Origin: Ligula intestinalis
Taxonomy: Eukaryota > Platyhelminthes > Cestoda > Diphyllobothriidea > Diphyllobothriidae
DNA: 64,000 bases
Direction: 5' to 3'
Assembly: GCA_036362985.1 (NCBI GenBank)
Contig: JAYGXS010000009.1
Span: 12,491,629-12,555,628, forward strand
Shown here: one piece after another, positions 1 through 11,300 of the stretch
Layout of the letters: every line of letters starts with the position of its first letter
Numbering within the stretch: the first letter of the stretch is position 1
Made by a program: the position numbers and the translations under genes
Notes under the pieces: generated by a model
Database searches by the model: none
Told to the model about the DNA's origin: nothing
Seen by the model: the letters and a program-made list of their open reading frames with translations, nothing else

Positions 1-37
<37 letters not shown>
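1..37. repeat. (AT)n microsatellite at the window edge
   Basis: An uninterrupted AT dinucleotide run that begins at the first base and probably continues outside the window. Confidence 0.97.
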
Positions 38-40
<3 letters not shown>

Positions 41-861
41 TTTCCCTACAGTTAACTTGCATTTATAATTTACATAGCTGCTGTATATTAAGATTTTCTA
101 CTTAATATAATTTTTATCTGAACGCCCTGTATCGTTAATTTGACAAGCGATCAGAGCAAGTGCCAAATCATACAAGTCGTCAAAATCAGTAATTCAAACC
201 GTACGGCTTACCGTTTTAATGGCATACAACTGAAAGAACTAGACGCGTAGAATGATTTAGGAGTCTGGATCACGCCCTTGCTTAAACTCTCCCTGCATTG
301 TGCAAAGGTACCCAAATCTGCGATGTCGGCGCTGTACCTTGTCAAAAGTGCTTGTTCTGTTTCCAATGACGATTGCTTCATAAAAGTTTTCGGAACCTTT
401 GTGTGGCAGCAACTGGAGTCAGTTACCTGAGCTTGGAGGCTCTGGGTGGCGAAAGAAATCAACACCCCAAAAGGTTCAAAGGTGTGCAAACAAACTTGTC
501 ATAAAACAAGGCTCGCGGTCTTATGAAACACGGCAGTTAAATTTCAATCTCTTTTCCTTGTGCTACAAACAGCTTCGGTGGGAACTGATACAAAAATTCC
601 GCATATTATGTGTTCAGGACAGTTGCCTTATATCAGGAGAGTATCAGGGAGTATCAGGCCGCATATTCCACACTCAGTGATGATCCCGGTAGCCTCTGAA
701 ACCCCCCTTCTTGTTGGACCCTCCCACCAGGGGTGGAAGTTTTTTCTCCTCAACCCACCATCATATCCTCTCCTCAATAGCCCCAGTTTCTTTATCCTAA
801 AAAATCCCAAGGAGTTTTTTTTCACTGTTTGTTCTTTTTTAAAAACTACTTTCCACCTGTA

Positions 862-1213
862 GTGCTTAAGCCTACAACACGCATAAAAACGTATTAGAAA
901 AGATGCAACAAAAACTTCCAAGTGTAGAGCTAGCTTGCAGTAACTAAACTACCACACTACGCTAGTGGGAAAAGTGTAAAACTGGATAAAAATGACAATG
1001 GAAAGGTGAACGATGCAACTCACGTGATCCCCTCTATCCTTGGTAGCAATAGTCAGAGGATTGACTTGCCGAAGGATGGATTTGTAAAATTGGGATCTCG
1101 GTTCGTCCGCCTTTTCACTGTCATTTTTATCCGGTGTAGAACTAGCTCTACACTTGGAAATTTTTGCTGCATCTTTTCTAATACGTTTTTATACGTGTTG
1201 TAGGACTAACCAC
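862..1213. mobile_element. Foldback MITE with inverted arms of about 100 bp
   Basis: The left arm (about 862-1010) and right arm (about 1106-1213) are inverted copies. Both carry CCTACAACACG followed by an AAAACGTATTAGAAAAGATG core and an AAGTGTAGAGCTAG segment, then GGATAAAAATGACA. The left arm holds an extra block of about 50 bp near 937-985. No coding sequence is present. This is the structure of a small non-autonomous DNA transposon; I see no clear target duplication and cannot assign a superfamily. Confidence 0.75.
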
Positions 1214-1924
1214 TATACACCTCATGGCTCATGTCAATTGGCCTGTTCAAAAACCTGATATAGTATTCTGCTACCACGAAAAACATGCAAAAATAGAGAA
1301 ATAACAGGCAACCCACCTGTATATCCCTCAAACATACGGACTGTCTGAAGCCATTGTTCTAGTACGCTGCTCTCCCTGCAGTTTATACGGTTCTGTCACA
1401 TGCCCTGAACATACAGGTGACTCTAGTTTGTTTGTCCGAACTTTCAGACGCTGTCGTATTTAATTAATGTCCAGTCATTAGTCATGTTAAGTATTTTAAT
1501 TTTCATTTCAAATCGTATGAGTTGATCGTTTCTGCTGACACTAGTAGCAAGATTCGGAGCATTTTCATTCCAGGATAATAAACACACTAGTTGACAGCGA
1601 TACTCAAGCGATGAATTTTGGCCAGCAGCCGTCATTCGATGTTGTGAATAGAATAAGTCTTTGACTGACAATCGTTGAGTGACGGAGCTCAAAGGTTTTA
1701 GATGTGGTTTTACACAAATTTTGCTTTTACTTTGCTTAAGCCACGTGGCGTAGGAGAGGTGTACGCGCGGCAGCCTGCCAGTAAGTCCTATCATATATCG
1801 TGTGTTCTTTCTGAATTAGGTTGTTCGAGCTTTGCACATACTTTTGCATGACACCTGTTTACTTGTTTAACTGTTTGTGTTGTTTTTTTTCCGTGCCCAA
1901 CCACCCCTATCTCTAATAGCAATT

Positions 1925-1968
1925 TGCTGGCATAAAGTGACCTACTTTATGTCAGTATTATGCCAGCA
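1925..1968. repeat. Perfect 11-bp palindrome with nested stem
   Basis: TGCTGGCATAA at 1925 is exactly matched by TTATGCCAGCA ending at 1968. Inside lies a second stem (AAAGT/ACTTT). A related hairpin occurs at 23364-23399, so both may be remnants of one tiny palindromic repeat. Confidence 0.6.
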
Positions 1969-4283
1969 TGTTTATGCATATCTTATCGTGTTTTATTGCC
2001 ACGGCACTGATGCCCGTCCGAAAATATTCTCGTTAGATCGTGTTAAATACATCGATGATATTACGTAAATCAAACTCATCTTTCCCGCTTGCATGCAATC
2101 TCCCCTTTGAACTTCCAACAGTCAGGTGACAGATTCAAGGTCTTTCCTCCCTCCTATTCCGATTCGCGAGATCGTGGCTGGCAATTAAGAAAGTGCTTCG
2201 CAACGTACTAACGAATTCTGTTACTAAGTTTTCTTTCGGCGTTTCATAAATGAAAAAAACTTCTGAAGAAATCGTTCGCTTATATGGGTTATAAAGGCTT
2301 ATATTGTAGGTACACTTTAAACGGATGCTTATTTTTTCGTTGTCACCCTCAGGGTTGAAGTGGAATAATTACTTTCCACACAGGAGAGCGTATCATTCCT
2401 CCAACAACGGATGAGTTTCGTACCGCTAACTTGATATAAGTGCTGAAGCTGTAGAAGTGTCAATAAGAAACTGCACGATTATGGTCTTTTGACGGACATT
2501 GGCTTCTTCTATAGAAGCATAAAATTGACCAAAGCCTGTCCTGGACCAGATAGGATATCCTTGCTTATCTTGTCGCGTGATATGCCTTCTAAAGAATGTC
2601 TTTGCTTCTCTTCAAAACATGTAAATAGTTGAACGCAGCTACAAATACAAAGGGGTTAGATGACCGCGAGAGCGAAAGTAAGGCACATCAAGCAATGAAA
2701 ATTCGTTCAAACCCGTACTTTTTGAGACTAAGACCATTGACTTCCAGATTTTTCTAGATATACAGTTTGAGCGCGGCCCTGACTGGAAGAAATCGGTAGC
2801 ACATTCGGCAGAACACCCTATGCACACCTGTTGTCTGCGCAGACGCCGGCGCTGGCAACGTCCCATCCCGTTCTTTAGCCATTTTCAGTCGTAGACCAAT
2901 CACAGTCATGGCGCAGACTGACAGTTCCTGGAAGCACTTCACCAGGCAATCAACGTGGGGTCATTTTCCTGGCATGCATATGGCGATCTGTTGGCACATG
3001 CTATTAGAAATGTTTACAGGAAATTCGGCAAAATCTTTTCGGAGGCGTATAAAATTGATCATGTAAGGGAAAGTAAGGTTGTCAACTGTTCACTCACACG
3101 CACCATATTTTCCCAATTAAGAGCGATTATGGAAAACAGGCTTTAGATCCAAGAGCACTGTTAGGGAGCATGATCACACGTACATTGGAATCAGCAGCGC
3201 GCCTTGGCAAACATAACGTAATGGTTATTCGTAAGTGAACTAGGGCGTACGAAGCTTACGAAAGGTTGTTGACTTTATGTTCGTAACACGAGTAGACATT
3301 TTGCTGGTCCTGTTGTGCACTATGAGATTAGATTCGCGCTCCCCTTCAGAATTACTATGTTTAGTTAACTTTGGATTAGCAGAAAGGCCACTAAGTTTGT
3401 CTGCTATTAGCCAACGAGGCATAAATAGAAGGCTATAAAGGTCAAAATTGCATGCAGCGATTGATTACTTCCTGAGATTAGTGCTTTCCATACGAACTCA
3501 CTCGGCGATCGACATAAGTAGAGTATTTTTATAAGTTAAAAGCATCGGAGTTTAGGGTATTCTCTATTGTGCAATAATTTCATAGCCTTACACGGTGTAG
3601 TTTCTAAACGTTTTTGTGTATGTTTATGCTTTTATTCGTTTACACAAGACCTTGTCACGCAATGCTCATTATGACTGGCAGTTAGGTTTTCGTCTGTTTA
3701 GGCATGATCATAAAATATTTCTGCATCTGTACTGCCTAAGTGGAATGTTGTATGGTGTTCGCAGTTATGACCAGTTTAGTAAATAATTTTTACCCGAAAG
3801 TTAGCTGGATCGATTGAAAGAATTATTGAACTCTCTTGGGCTTCGAAACTAATAGTCTGTCGTCTCGACAAAAATCTGTCCTGGTACGCCTGAAATAAAA
3901 AGCGGAGAACTGGCTTCAATTCGCCTGACTGAACGGGCGCTTGCTTCTGTCTTTTCTCCTTGGCTTGCCTATGCAATTTATAGTAATGAGTTCACTACTG
4001 ATTGGAGCTGCGCTAAATAAGCGGACAGCTGGTGTGCACTAATGTATTGCACGTTGTGATCGCATCGGACACAGGACGCTTAACATGGCAAATGAATACG
4101 TTGAATTTATCATCTGAAAAAACGCCTTGTTTTGCCGTTTCCGCAGATACGCCTGTACCAGTTACTGTGACGGCCTTTGTTCGCAAGCCGGATCGCGTGC
4201 ACACAAAATGTCTCCGCATTTGATGTTAAGCCGTGTGATGTTAATACTAATCTGACACTCGTTCACCCCTTTCCGCTCACCCT
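1969..4283. other. Intergenic DNA with no recognised gene
   Basis: Short frames on both strands overlap each other and none shows a domain. No repeat shared with the rest of the window was recognised here. Confidence 0.5.
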
Positions 4284-4395
4284 TGTTGATTAACATTCAT
4301 CCTTACCTTATCACCTTCGTTGATTACCGTTCACCCCTACCTTCTTACACTCGTTGATTAACATTCACTCCTGCCTCCTTACGAACGCTTGATTT
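4284..4395. repeat. Degenerate minisatellite, about 35-bp unit
   Basis: Three and a half units of 33-36 bp, each with the core CGTTGATTAACATTCA or a close variant followed by a pyrimidine-rich stretch. Related TTCACCCCT pieces extend to about 4255. Confidence 0.7.
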
Positions 4396-4697
4396 TTGCC
4401 TATATACTCCTAACCGCTCTTCATCCCTTTTTCGTTCATGTATGACAATTATAAGATGAGTAAAGCCCAATTCTAGGGTACTCGACTTCTCATTCTTCAC
4501 GACTGTTCGGCTATTGCGTACTGAATAACTCGACAAGCAGTTATCTCCGTTCACGGCAACTGAACAGGTGGTCTCGCAGTTTCTTGTTCCCCTCTGGTTA
4601 TGCGTTCACACACGACCTGTATTTGGCTTCGACCACGTTCGGTCTACTGCTATCACTAAAACCGTCAGGACAGTCGAACAGCTGTTGTTGGAAGTTG

Positions 4698-5040
4698 GTT
4701 AGGTGTGCAATATTTCTAGCTGTTTTCTGGTTGTTTGCCCAGAGTTTCGGTAAAGGTGTGTCCCAGTGGTTGCTGAGGGTTCCACCACCAGCGAGAGTTG
4801 GTTCATCCGTATCACGACTTTTGTGTGTCCACGCATGCGGCTCTGCAGTCGGTTACTGATCTTTCCAACGTAGTTCATTTTACAAGATCTGTACTGGGCG
4901 CAACATACAACATTGACAATTTCACCTCCTGGCAGAATTTCATTTATTTTGTCACTTGCCTCGCTTGTCTGTAGAGAGTTCGTATGCGACGTAACCGGTG
5001 AGTACTGTGGCGTGCCACACAGCGGGGCCGCACCAAGGCA
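4698..5040 (-). mobile_element. GIY-YIG endonuclease fragment, probably from a PLE
   Basis: The minus strand is open across this interval without needing an ATG. It reads ...EILPGGEIVNVVCCAQYRSC, then NYVGKISNRLQSRMRGH. That is the GIY-YIG pattern: a hydrophobic strand ending in a cysteine-containing loop, a YVG motif, and an R-x(3)-H-like helix. In flatworms such domains are most often the C-terminal nuclease of PLEs, although stand-alone GIY-YIG ORFs exist. It ends at a TAA near 4698. No reverse transcriptase is adjacent on this strand, so it is called a fragment. It lies just upstream of WDR89 and is antisense to it. Confidence 0.6.
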
Positions 5041-5149
5041 CGGCAGACTTACCTGGGAATGCGCACTTATATCAAATTTCGCACATGGGGGTGTGGTGGC
5101 ACTTCTAGGCGCAATATCACGCCGCGCCAGCTACCTGCACCCAATTCAA

Positions 5150-5232
5150 TCTCCAGTCTTTTCGCCTCGGTCTTGACACCGAGTCCAGGAGGCTGGGTTA
5201 GGAGAAGGTGTGACAGGTGCGGCGCAAGTACC
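5150..5232 (+). repeat. Fragment of dispersed repeat C
   Basis: The segment around CTTGACACCGAGTCC resembles the end of the repeat at 50577-50620 and the reverse complement of 62290-62340. Short and diverged. Confidence 0.4.
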
Positions 5233-5319
5233 GTTCCGGTTTTATTTTAATTGACAGAGCTGATTTTGTTTGTTAGTTTAGTGGACTCTTTTGTCTGCAT
5301 CAAGTTCTCTCAACGCTTC

Positions 5320-5342
5320 TTCTCTCTCCTTCCACAGGCAAA
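5320..5342 (+). promoter_or_regulatory. 3' splice site five bases before the WDR89 start codon
   Basis: A strong pyrimidine tract (TTCTTCTCTCTCCTTCCACAG) ends in AG at 5336-5337, and the ATG follows at 5343. No in-frame coding sequence precedes it. It is therefore the acceptor of a 5' UTR intron or a spliced-leader trans-splice site; flatworms use spliced-leader trans-splicing on many mRNAs. Sequence alone cannot tell the two apart. Confidence 0.6.
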
Positions 5343-8300
5343 ATGCTTCATACCTTGCAAAGATCATACCTTAAAGATGATACTTTCGTGGCCGCTACCC
5401 ACACCCCTGAGTCTGCCCTCGCAGCTTCGAATAAAAACTTTGTCCTCTTTGATATCAAAAAGTCACAACAGGCAGTCCACAAACGTCGTACAACCGACAG
5501 ACTCGTCAGCGTCGATGCAGCTCCCTTAGCCAACCGCTTCATGTCCTGCACGGAATCTGGTGTAGTCTCCCTGCTCGATTTAAAGTCAAAGAATTGTGAG
5601 GTAAATTGTATAAACCGTCTTACTTTGCTGCCCTAAAACTCCAACCATGCACAAGTTTAAATTTATGCGAAGCCCATTAGTGTGCAGTCTTAAAATCAAG
5701 GTGAACCGACCGCCTTCTCCTAAACAGCAGCTACGCACCAAGTGTGATGTATGAACCGGCACTTTATTCAGAGGTTGAAACGGGGAAGGAAAGGCTTAAC
5801 TGCGGTCTTGGAACGACTGGATCGTCCATTCCCTCCTGTCAACATGCTGCGATGTGTTACGGTCGCAACACTGATTTCGTGGTGCAGTGCGCTTTACATA
5901 TTCCTGACATTTTCACTCTCAACTTAGGCGTGAAAGTGGTCTCATGGCGGCAGCAATAAAGTTGGCCAACAATCTTAGATACTCCTAGCCCCCGGATTCG
6001 GTCTTACAGAACCGATCGTAATAGGAGTTTAATGGATTGGTCATATCAGGGGAAGGAAAAAAATAAACTATAAAGTAGAGCAAATAAGAGCAGAAAATAA
6101 TAGGAATAATTGAGAGTTCAAGTCTTCAATTTTTGCCTCAATCGACATTTGAGGGCTCATTGTTGGCTATCTGCACTGACTCAAATCACCTGGATCAGAA
6201 GAAGCATGCCCTAGACAACATATGTTCCGTTTGTTAATTATTGTTGATGAAAAATGCATGCATCATACAAAGGAAGATAAGAGAATCATACTGCTTTAAA
6301 TACAAGAAGTCATTATACAAGAAATATACTGACGAAATTTTTCCACTGGATGCAGACGAAATTATTCTCAAATTTTCCGACATTACACTTACTAAGCCAC
6401 AATCAGAGGCTTTATTACTGGGATTGGACTTTTGTGTCCCAAACAGACGAATAAACCCAGCTGAAATTGAGGCACAATTTGAGGACTTGAACTCTCAGCT
6501 TACCGACCTAATACCTAGGTCCATTGACGACTATGGCTGGCTTAAAGCAAAATTTGTGGAAATTGCTCACCAATAGGAATGATTATTGAGATGACTTAAT
6601 AATTGGTCTGCGATAATTGAAATGAGAAATGAGACTTCTGACGTGTACTGCCGTAGCAGCTAGTCGCTCTGTTTCATTACTTGACTTCTGATAACTTCTG
6701 TTATGTGTGCAACTCCAACTCCAAGGGGTTTTAGGAGACGATTGACGTCCACATTCGAAGCGCTCGTCAAGATCTAGGGCCGGTATGATTCGGTCTGTCT
6801 CGTTTACGCGTGCAAAATGGCGGATGAAGGCTCACGGATTGATTAGGGGACCCACTCGTGCCGTTCTGCCTTGGGGCTCGCTCTCGACTTCCCTCCAACA
6901 GCTGCACAGCGGCTAGTGTATTGCAGACAGATAGGTTAGAATGGTAGCCTGACCAAAGACTAGCAGCCTTGTCGGGTCTCCTAAGGCGTCGTGCCTGCCG
7001 CCCACCGCCACAATGATTCCTTTGTTCAATAGAGTTCTCTGGGCTGGGCCCAAGCAATGACCTTAGACCGGACGCGCATCAACTGGTCGCAGTTATCCCA
7101 GCGTAGTGTTTAGATTATTCCTAACGAGCAGCCCGGATGAACTCTCAGGTCACGCTATCGGTCCACCCCACATAAAGGCGTGGGCAGCCAATGCGGCAAT
7201 CAGGCCACAAGAGAACGCGCAGAAAATCTCTTATAAGCCACTGTCCATAGCAGACAGGGAGAGTTGCATCACACACCGGATAGCGAGGACATGCTAGTCC
7301 GCTCCCAATGCCGGCGCTTGCCCCCGAGGCGGGGCAAAGAGCGTGCTGGAGATAAACCAGCGGCAACATCCACCCGAGACAGCAACTTTGTTTTGTACAC
7401 AATAAACCCTCCTCCTGGTGGATTCCAGAATCATGCCCTTGTTATTGTGTTCTTCTTTGGGGATTTCAACAGGTCGTAATTCGACGGTGGCACACGGTGT
7501 CACACTGGCGACGCTGAACCACTCGTTATAACAAGATAAACGTTTCCGAAAAAGACTGGAAGACTGAAATGGCAATTTCTGACTTGCTGACTATCATCAG
7601 TCAGCCATATCCAGTCACAGAGAATGCATCACTCGACGATCGAACCTGCGACTTTGAACTCCTAATTAGCGGATCGTGGGTTCGAGCCTCGGGCGGGGCA
7701 CCTCCTGTGGTTGGGTATGGCTAACGGCTAATAAGCCTGAAATGGCCATTCCAGTCTCCTTTGTCTTATTCGGCATTGGCTTAATACAAATTTTGGCAAA
7801 ATTGAATGGATAACCGTTTGCCCTGACTGGGGAATTGCAATTATTAGGAAATTTGCGAAAATTCCCTTTACAAAATTCCGAAGATGAATTGGCAAACATA
7901 CGTTTGTTTTCGGTAAATTCTCGTCAGACCTTTACATTTATATTGTAATTAAGTAAGTAAACTATGAGGGTTGGTAGAAAAAATCGTACGATTGTCAGGG
8001 GAGTGGGAAGGGAGGATCGGCGTCAAAATCTGATCAGCGTTAGAGGGGAGGTGAAAAGCTGCTTTTTGCCCATGGTAACTGCGGCGCCGCGACGAAGTTC
8101 TTTTAGGCGCACAGGACCGGTCGGTGCCCCTAATTTATTGCCATATAAATGTAAAGGCTTGAGAATAATTTATCAAAAACAAACGTATGTTAGCCAACTC
8201 ATCTTCTGAATTACTAGTAACTTTATTTCGTTTCCGTGACGTGGTAGACGTGATTATTAATTTGCAGTTTGAACTATCATGATTGCTTCTGAATGCCCTT

Positions 8301-11300
8301 ATCGACTACACTAACCAGTGATCGATTTCTTTGAATTTCTCGTTCTGTTTAGCAGTGTACTTCGACCTCAGGGACTTTTGAATTGTTTTGCTTTCTGACA
8401 AACTGTGATAATTTGAGTTCAGCGATGATACCCTTTTGAGCATTCAAGAAACCAAGATAGCCGAACGAACGTTTTCTATTAATTCATCATCAGGCGTGTA
8501 CAATAATATAAAGGGGGTAGAGTTAGCAAAAGTTTGAACAACCAGCTAACGGTAATTAAATGTGGGGGAGGGGGAATTGTTGAGAGACCAAAGGGGGCAG
8601 GAGGAGGAGGGACGTGTCCTAAAATTAGTTCATATCAACTGGTCATCTTCTCTCTTGAGGCCAGTTTTCACAGTCTGCTCATCGCCTCGCGGCATGATAG
8701 CAGGTGTGCGGACGGATGTTGAGTTTGTTCTCGGCCACGCGAGCCGTAGGGCCACTACTAATGCCTTCTGCGCACATAAGATTGGGTTTGTGAGTCGTAT
8801 GGCGACGGCTTCTGTCGTCGCAAGTATCCGTTGACGCAAGAACTTAGAGTGTTTAGCCGGAACTTTATACAAGACTCGAAATGCTTAGTTTACGTCTACC
8901 CGGTGACCGCTGTCAACTAAAAGAACCAATATCGCACTAGATATTGACTTGACCTCGCCTTTGTTTAGCCAGGCAGGATGGTGTTCCCGCATGCGCTTGG
9001 AGAGCCGCCTAGTTGTTCGACCAATATAACTTGCCCCACTGGAGCATGTAAAGTTGTAGATACACATTGATGTGGTCTGGAACGGCAGTCTATCCTTGCC
9101 TTCAAGGCGAAGAAGTGGAGTGGTTGAAAATACAAATCTTAACTTAGCTGCTGGATACGTACGCGCGATTGCAGCGTTCAGGCGAAGCTGTAGAAGTTCG
9201 CTTGCTGGATCACCTTGAAATGGCAACGTAAGAAATAAGGTTTTCTTCTCAGCCGTCGGTACTTCCGATTTGGTGGACGTTCTTCCATAAACTTATTGAT
9301 GAACTTCTCAGAAAATCAATTTTCTTGTAGGGTGTTTTTAATGAGTACGAGTTCTTTCTCCAGTGTCCCTGGGGAACAGATTCTCCTGGCTCGGTTCTTG
9401 AGACAGCGAACTAGGCCTCGTTTCTGACTAAGTGGCACAAAACTGTAGAAATTAGTATATTGCCCTGTCCAGGTTTTCTTGCGAAATACACCTACTTATT
9501 GTTCCATCCGACCTTCTACTTAGAAGGACGTCCACAAAGGAGAGGCACTGTCTGTCCTCTTTTTCTAGAGTGAAGGTTACCGCTGGGTGCACCTAACTCA
9601 CTTTATTTAAGAAAGTGTCCAAGTCAATACTGCTGTTACAAATATATCGTCCACATATCTAGCATAGGAATGAAGATCCTTTATAATAGGGGAAAGTTCG
9701 TTGCTCTCCAGTTTGCCCATGAAGGCATCAGCTAAAATAGGTCCCAGTGGTGATCCCATCGCAACACCATCGATTTGGCCGTAAAATTGTCCACTAAAGC
9801 TGAAATGCACGTTTACCGTGCAGCGAAAGAGTAGTTCCTTTAGGTCTCCGATCGGCATGCCGATTGGAAAATCCTGTTTAACAATCTCGTCACACAAATA
9901 TTCTAAGGTTTCTGAGAGGGGAATGTTGGTGAACAGAGACGCAACATTTAAGGATAACATCGTTTTCTCCTTGATATTTGTGTTTCTTATGGACTCGACG
10001 AATTCAAACGTGTTTCGTAGGCTGTACGGTGCTATTTGGTGCCGAATCGGTTTCAGCTTTTCTGCCAGCCACTTTTCAATTGCAAATTCGCCATATCACG
10101 CAATCACAAGCCCAGTCTTGTGTGCGCAGAAAGCCTTTGTAGTGGCCCTACGGCTCCCGTGGCCCAGAAAAAACTCAAATCCGTCCGCACACCTATTACG
10201 CCGCGAGACGATGAGCAGACAGTGACAACTGGTGTCAAGAGAGAAGATGACCAGTTGATATGAATTAATTTTAGGACACGTCCCTCCTCCCCCTGCCCCC
10301 TTTGGTCTCTCAACAATTCCCCCCTCCCCCTTTAATTACCGTTGGCTGGTTGCTCAAACTTTTGCTAACTCTACCCCCTTTATATTATTGTACACGCCTG
10401 AGGATGAAACTGTGATTAATGTCCTAGTGCATAACCTTCTACTAATATTAATTCAGGCCATTTCTTCGCGGCCCGGCAACGAAAGCCTCCCATGCCCCGC
10501 AAGCTTTACGTGCTGTGCTATAGACCCTACATCTCGCTACCTTTGTGCCGGGACAGACAGTGTCGAAGATGACATCTCGAAGAAGAAAAAAAGGCAGAAA
10601 TTAGAAGAGGACGACGACCCTCAGGCTCCCATTTTGGTTTGGGATGTCCGCAGTCTCACGCAGCCTCTTTCTGTTCTCTCCGATATACACTCAGACTGTG
10701 TAACCAACCTGTCCTTCGATAATAGTTCCCGCCTACTGAGCTCATCGGAGGATGGTCTCGTCTGCGTCAGTGACGTTAAGGCTTCTCCCGAGGATGCCCT
10801 TCTTCAGGTGAGCTTCATACTCCTTGGACGAGTCAAGAATTAACTAACAACAAATGTCCTACTGATATCATAACAGTAGCCTTATTATTAAACAGGCTTT
10901 CAATGCTGAAGCGCCGGTTATGTACTGTGGCTGGTTATCACCGGACAAGACGGCCGACTCTGGTGTATACGGCTTGAGCAACATGCGGCTGAGATTCCAA
11001 TGTTGGCCTTGGGTGGACCCAGAGCAAGAAGTGGCGGCAATTGCGGATGATGGTTGGCGCAAATTGAAACGCACCTACCACGAAAAAACATTGCTCTCGG
11101 CTGTCCGTCTGCCCGACACATTTGCACGTCTGTCTGCGGAGCGAGAAATGCCTGATTTGCCCGATTATCCCGTGATCTGCATGTTAAACACAGCTGACGA
11201 TCGGTTCAACCTGAGAGTGTCTCTACTGCGACCAGGAACCTCCACATACCTTGCGTCGCACCGCATGCAGTCAAAGACGATGGACACGAAATCGGCCATA

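Larger units (their letters stand above)
8483..10409 (-). mobile_element. PLE with tail-outward inverted terminal repeats
   Basis: The body reads on the minus strand from about 10090 down to 8483: RT palm, linker, GIY-YIG nuclease, 3' UTR. It is 5' truncated inside the RT. The right end (about 10095-10409) is not the element's 5' end but an inverted copy of its own 3' end (8483 to about 8790), roughly 300 bp at high identity. Both ends share AGGCGTGTACAATAATATAA, an AGAGTTAGCAAAAGTTTG block and a purine-rich stretch. The element sits antisense in WDR89 intron 1. PLEs are known for terminal repeats in direct or inverted orientation. ATTAA occurs near both outer edges and could be a target duplication, but this is weak. 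Confidence 0.85.
5601..10456 (+). other. WDR89 intron 1, transposon-filled (4,856 bp)
   Basis: Bounded by GTAAAT and TTAATTCAG. It contains a sense PLE fragment (6241-6576), a head-to-head SINE pair (7555-7790), a MITE (7845-8210) and an antisense PLE with inverted ends (8483-10409). The PLE ends only about 47 bp before the acceptor. Intron 2 (10808-10895) is just 88 bp, so the length of intron 1 is due to insertions. From 6577 to 7554 I recognise nothing. Confidence 0.8.

Noticed and set aside
2639..2942. Cysteine- and arginine-rich minus-strand frames
   Set aside because: Two frames overlap each other, with no recognisable motif, splice signals or repeat partner.
4013..4223. Overlapping frames of about 65 codons on both strands
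   Set aside because: Mirror-image shadows with no domain; typical of random open stretches.
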